From the NCBI GenBank assembly GCA_030431355.1, contig JAUIJG010000230.1, positions 1 through 8,214 of the forward strand: 8,214 nt of DNA. The letters run 5' to 3'. Each line of letters starts with the position of its first letter. Within the stretch, counting starts at the first letter, position 1. The position numbers were made by a program, and so were the translations under genes. The DNA is from a bacterium (lineage in GTDB: Bacteria > Cyanobacteriota > Vampirovibrionia > Obscuribacterales > Obscuribacteraceae). Below are positions 5,911-8,214 of the stretch, piece after piece. The notes below the pieces were generated by a model that had not been told where the DNA came from, ran no database searches, and saw only the letters and a list, made by a program, of their open reading frames with translations.

Positions 5911-8097
5911 ATGAAATTGCCTGCCGAAGAGACTCAAGTAGAAAAGTGTTTTGAATGCCATCTGCCTAAAACTGGCGGCGCAAAAGGCTCGTTGACCCAG
6001 TGGATTTCGGTTTGTAGCTGCGGGTTGGTCGAACTTCCTGAAGAGCAGTTTGAAACTGTCGATTTTTGCAAGCTCTGTAGCAAAAGAGTCGTGGAAGCGC
6101 GGAAAGGTTCTTTTACCCAGTGGGTTTTTCGTTCGGATCTCTGTTCCTGTGAAAAACCTGAGCCGGTCAAAAGAAGGGAGAAGAAGGGCGGTGCCGAGGC
6201 TGTGGAAGAACAGCTCTTCTTTGCCGAGACCGAAGATGAGGTGGAGATAGAGCTTGTCAAAGCAGACTTCCCCCGGGAGCGCTTCAAACCGTTGGGAATT
6301 CTTGGTCAAGGTGCCGGTGGAAGCGTCTATCTATGCCGGGATAGAATTCTCAATAAAAAAGTGGCGCTCAAGTGTTTGAACTATGTTTCCGACCGGACTC
6401 TGGTGGCATTCCAGGCCGAAGCCAGGGTGAATACCAGGCTGGATCATCCCCATATAGCAAGAGTCCTGGATTTCGGTATCCATGAAGAGACAACACCTTA
6501 TATGGTGGTTGAATATGTCAACGGTTTAGATCTTGAATTTCACCTGGCTCAGTATGGTCCGCCGGATATAGGCGTCGCCCTTGATATTTTAAGCCAGATC
6601 TTGGAGGCTCTAACCTATGCCCATTCCCAGGGAGTTTTGCACCGGGATATTAAGGCAGGCAATATTCTCTTTGTGGCCGGTAGAGAAGGGAAGCCATCAA
6701 TTTCGGTGATTGATTTCGGTCTTGCCAAAGTGAGAGATGATACCAGAGAGATTGGTGAGGGCGAGGTGACAATGGTCGGCACTCCACGTTATATGTCCTG
6801 TGACCAGGCTCGTGGCCTGCCCTATGAAGAACGATCCGAAGTCTACTCCCTGGGCTGTTTGGCTTTTGAGCTTTTTACCGGTCAGGCACCATTTGAAGCT
6901 GATACCGCCCTGGAGTTGCTTCGTCTTCACGCCACCGAGGAAGCCCCTTCCATCAGTGATGTTAGTCCAGACAGGGAATTTCCCGAGGGGCTTTCTTCCT
7001 TAGTCGACCGCTGTTTGAAAAAGGAGCCCGAAGAGAGATTTCAAACTGTGGAAGAAGTCCTTTCATCCCTCAAGGAGATTCTTGGCAGATACAAAATGGT
7101 GGAGAGAGCCGCTAAATCTCCTTCGGAAGGGGAAGTATATCTCTCGCTTGAGGATTCCATAGATAAGAAGAGAAGCTCAGGAAGGTTCTGGCTTACGATG
7201 GCGATGATACCGCTTTCGATACTAGTGGCAGCATGTCTGGTCTTTTATTTTCGCCTGACTGAAGGCAGCGAAAAGATCGAGGTTGCGGCCAGGTCAGAGG
7301 TGGAGCTGGTAAAGCCGCATTCCGAGAACGACAGTGAACTTGAATTGGTTGGCGAAAAGGTGACATTCTCCAGAAAAGAAGGCTTTATGCATCCCGACAA
7401 TATCCTCGGATTTATGGACGAAGATATAAAATTTCTGAAGGGAAAGGGCTATAAGAAAGTCTCATTCTACGGAACTTCCATCGATGGCTCCGGGCTGCGA
7501 TATCTAAAAGGGGAAGGTGTGGAGGAACTTTCTCTGGATCATACGCCTACCGGAGATAGTGCCATGCAAGTTCTAAGTGAGTCTCTGCCCGACCTGAAGT
7601 GTCTCTATCTGGAATACAACACAGCGGTAACAGGTGCTGGAATTAAGAGTCTCGCCGGTATGAAGGCTTTGAATGAGCTTACTCTCAATGGTAATAAGAA
7701 CATCGTTGATTCCGATGTGGAGACCATCGTCAACAATTTTCCTTCTCTGACCAGGCTCTCTTTGCTGGGTACTTCGGTAACGGATAAGGGTGTGGTGAAG
7801 CTGAAGAAGAAAAGAAAGCTTGAACATCTATATCTTGATAGTACCAATATCAGTGATAGAAGTATTGACGCGATTCACAAGTTGCCGCTCTCCCAGCTTC
7901 TCGTCAGCCATACTCTGATAACGAATCGTAGCCTGGATAAGATCGCCACCATGAAACAGTTGCGTTATGTTTCCCTGGCAAACTGCAGATATTTGACAGC
8001 CTCCGGTCTGGAGAAGCTTGCCAAACGAAGACCTGATTTGGAAGTGATCATGAAGGACTATCGCAATCAAATTAATATTCCCGGATTGACCTTCTGA
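5911..8097 (+). CDS. Transmembrane Ser/Thr protein kinase with duplicated Cys-pair N-terminus and LRR C-terminus
   Basis: This is a 728-residue Hanks-type kinase. The N-terminus carries two related cysteine modules: C13-x2-C16-x18-C35-x-C37 and C53-x2-C56-x21-C78-x-C80, each with a KGS[LF]TQW sequence inside. They resemble zinc-ribbon knuckles and may bind metal or sense redox state. The kinase domain spans about 125-392: LGQGAGGSVY (131-140), Lys154, Glu170, HRDIKAGN (244-251, Asp246), DFG (268-270). The usual APE position reads S-C297-D298-Q. One predicted membrane helix lies at about 426-447. A short linker then leads to about eight leucine-rich repeats (516-712) of the type LxxLxLxxTxITDxG, probably outside the membrane and suited to binding a ligand. 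The ATG has no evident ribosome binding site, but no better start precedes the cysteine modules. It is divergent from the HIT gene; the next gene starts 68 bp downstream with its own signals. Confidence 0.94.
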   Translation: MKLPAEETQVEKCFECHLPKTGGAKGSLTQWISVCSCGLVELPEEQFETVDFCKLCSKRVVEARKGSFTQWVFRSDLCSCEKPEPVKRREKKGGAEAVEEQLFFAETEDEVEIELVKADFPRERFKPLGILGQGAGGSVYLCRDRILNKKVALKCLNYVSDRTLVAFQAEARVNTRLDHPHIARVLDFGIHEETTPYMVVEYVNGLDLEFHLAQYGPPDIGVALDILSQILEALTYAHSQGVLHRDIKAGNILFVAGREGKPSISVIDFGLAKVRDDTREIGEGEVTMVGTPRYMSCDQARGLPYEERSEVYSLGCLAFELFTGQAPFEADTALELLRLHATEEAPSISDVSPDREFPEGLSSLVDRCLKKEPEERFQTVEEVLSSLKEILGRYKMVERAAKSPSEGEVYLSLEDSIDKKRSSGRFWLTMAMIPLSILVAACLVFYFRLTEGSEKIEVAARSEVELVKPHSENDSELELVGEKVTFSRKEGFMHPDNILGFMDEDIKFLKGKGYKKVSFYGTSIDGSGLRYLKGEGVEELSLDHTPTGDSAMQVLSESLPDLKCLYLEYNTAVTGAGIKSLAGMKALNELTLNGNKNIVDSDVETIVNNFPSLTRLSLLGTSVTDKGVVKLKKKRKLEHLYLDSTNISDRSIDAIHKLPLSQLLVSHTLITNRSLDKIATMKQLRYVSLANCRYLTASGLEKLAKRRPDLEVIMKDYRNQINIPGLTF

Positions 8098-8122
8098 ATT
8101 TCTCTTTGTACCTGCCTACATA

Positions 8123-8131
8123 TGCTATATT
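8123..8131 (+). promoter_or_regulatory. Extended -10 promoter element before the ABM gene
   Basis: TGCTATATT fits the extended -10 form TGnTATAAT with one mismatch. The expected start site is about 28 nt upstream of the ATG. There is no clear -35, which extended -10 promoters can do without. Confidence 0.4.
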
Positions 8132-8153
8132 CAGCTCTCTTGTGCTTTATCAG

Positions 8154-8158
8154 AGGAG
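8154..8158 (+). promoter_or_regulatory. Strong ribosome binding site of the ABM gene
   Basis: AGGAG followed by a 7-nt spacer precedes ATG 8166. It is the best Shine-Dalgarno site in the window and fixes the start of the partial gene. Confidence 0.75.
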
Positions 8159-8165
8159 AACTTCG

Positions 8166-8214
8166 ATGTTCGTTTCTATCAACCATATACCGGTGAAAGA
8201 AGGCAGGGAAGCCG
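8166..8214 (+). CDS. ABM-domain (heme-degrading/antibiotic biosynthesis monooxygenase-like) protein, 5' end only
   Basis: Only 16 codons are in the window, reading MFVSINHIPVKEGREA. This resembles the first beta strand and turn of small ABM-fold (dimeric alpha/beta barrel) proteins, which often begin MFVxxNxIPVxxGxE and include heme-degrading monooxygenases of the IsdG/HmoA type. The strong ribosome binding site and the extended -10 upstream support a real gene with its own promoter. The match rests on very few residues, so the enzymatic role is tentative. The gene continues beyond the window edge. Confidence 0.65.
   Translation, partial: MFVSINHIPVKEGREA

Noticed and set aside
5896..6309. 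Minus-strand open frames opposite the LRR-kinase N-terminus
   Set aside because: They are antisense to a region with clear cysteine modules and kinase motifs, and have no recognisable domain.

Overview
The window is a bacterial chromosomal segment of moderate GC that carries eukaryotic-type signalling genes. Two are large transmembrane Ser/Thr kinases with different C-terminal repeat domains; the rest are an atypical LuxR-type response regulator, a TadE-like membrane protein with a Pro/Gly-rich tail, a small leucine-rich-variant repeat protein, a HIT-family protein and the start of an ABM-type monooxygenase. Many Hanks-type kinases fused to TPR or LRR domains, some with cysteine-pair N-termini, fit a gene-rich environmental lineage. 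I lean to non-photosynthetic Cyanobacteriota (Vampirovibrionia/Obscuribacterales), but there is no rRNA or other phylogenetic marker, so this is inference; Planctomycetota or similar lineages remain possible.

Layout. Positions 63-4663 hold three minus-strand genes, in transcription order: the TPR-kinase (1898-4663), the TadE-like Pro/Gly-tail protein (991-1812) and the response regulator (63-749). After a 211-bp divergent gap, the plus-strand repeat protein (4875-5366) converges on the minus-strand HIT gene (5402-5845), with a hairpin between their ends. The HIT gene is divergent from the plus-strand LRR-kinase (5911-8097) across 65 bp with overlapping -10-like boxes. The last 49 bp are the 5' end of an ABM-domain gene with a strong ribosome binding site.

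How the genes may work together (inference). Both kinases have a complete set of catalytic residues, one predicted membrane helix and an outward-facing repeat domain: about 540 residues of helical TPR-like repeats in one, about 200 residues of LRRs in the other. They look like sensor kinases. The response regulator lacks its phospho-acceptor Asp (Lys65) and the conserved Lys, so it probably does not take part in ordinary His-Asp phosphorelay; control by Ser/Thr phosphorylation or by binding is an untested alternative. A 12-nt sequence shared upstream of the TPR-kinase and TadE-like genes hints at common control.

Most notable non-gene signals: an in-frame proline-rich extension with a 30-nt repeat directly after the TadE-like stop codon; a perfect 12-bp palindrome upstream of the response regulator; the shared 12-nt upstream motif; and the convergent hairpin. 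No RNA gene, insertion sequence, CRISPR array or phage gene was seen. I found no convincing evidence for a wholly new defence or biosynthetic system.
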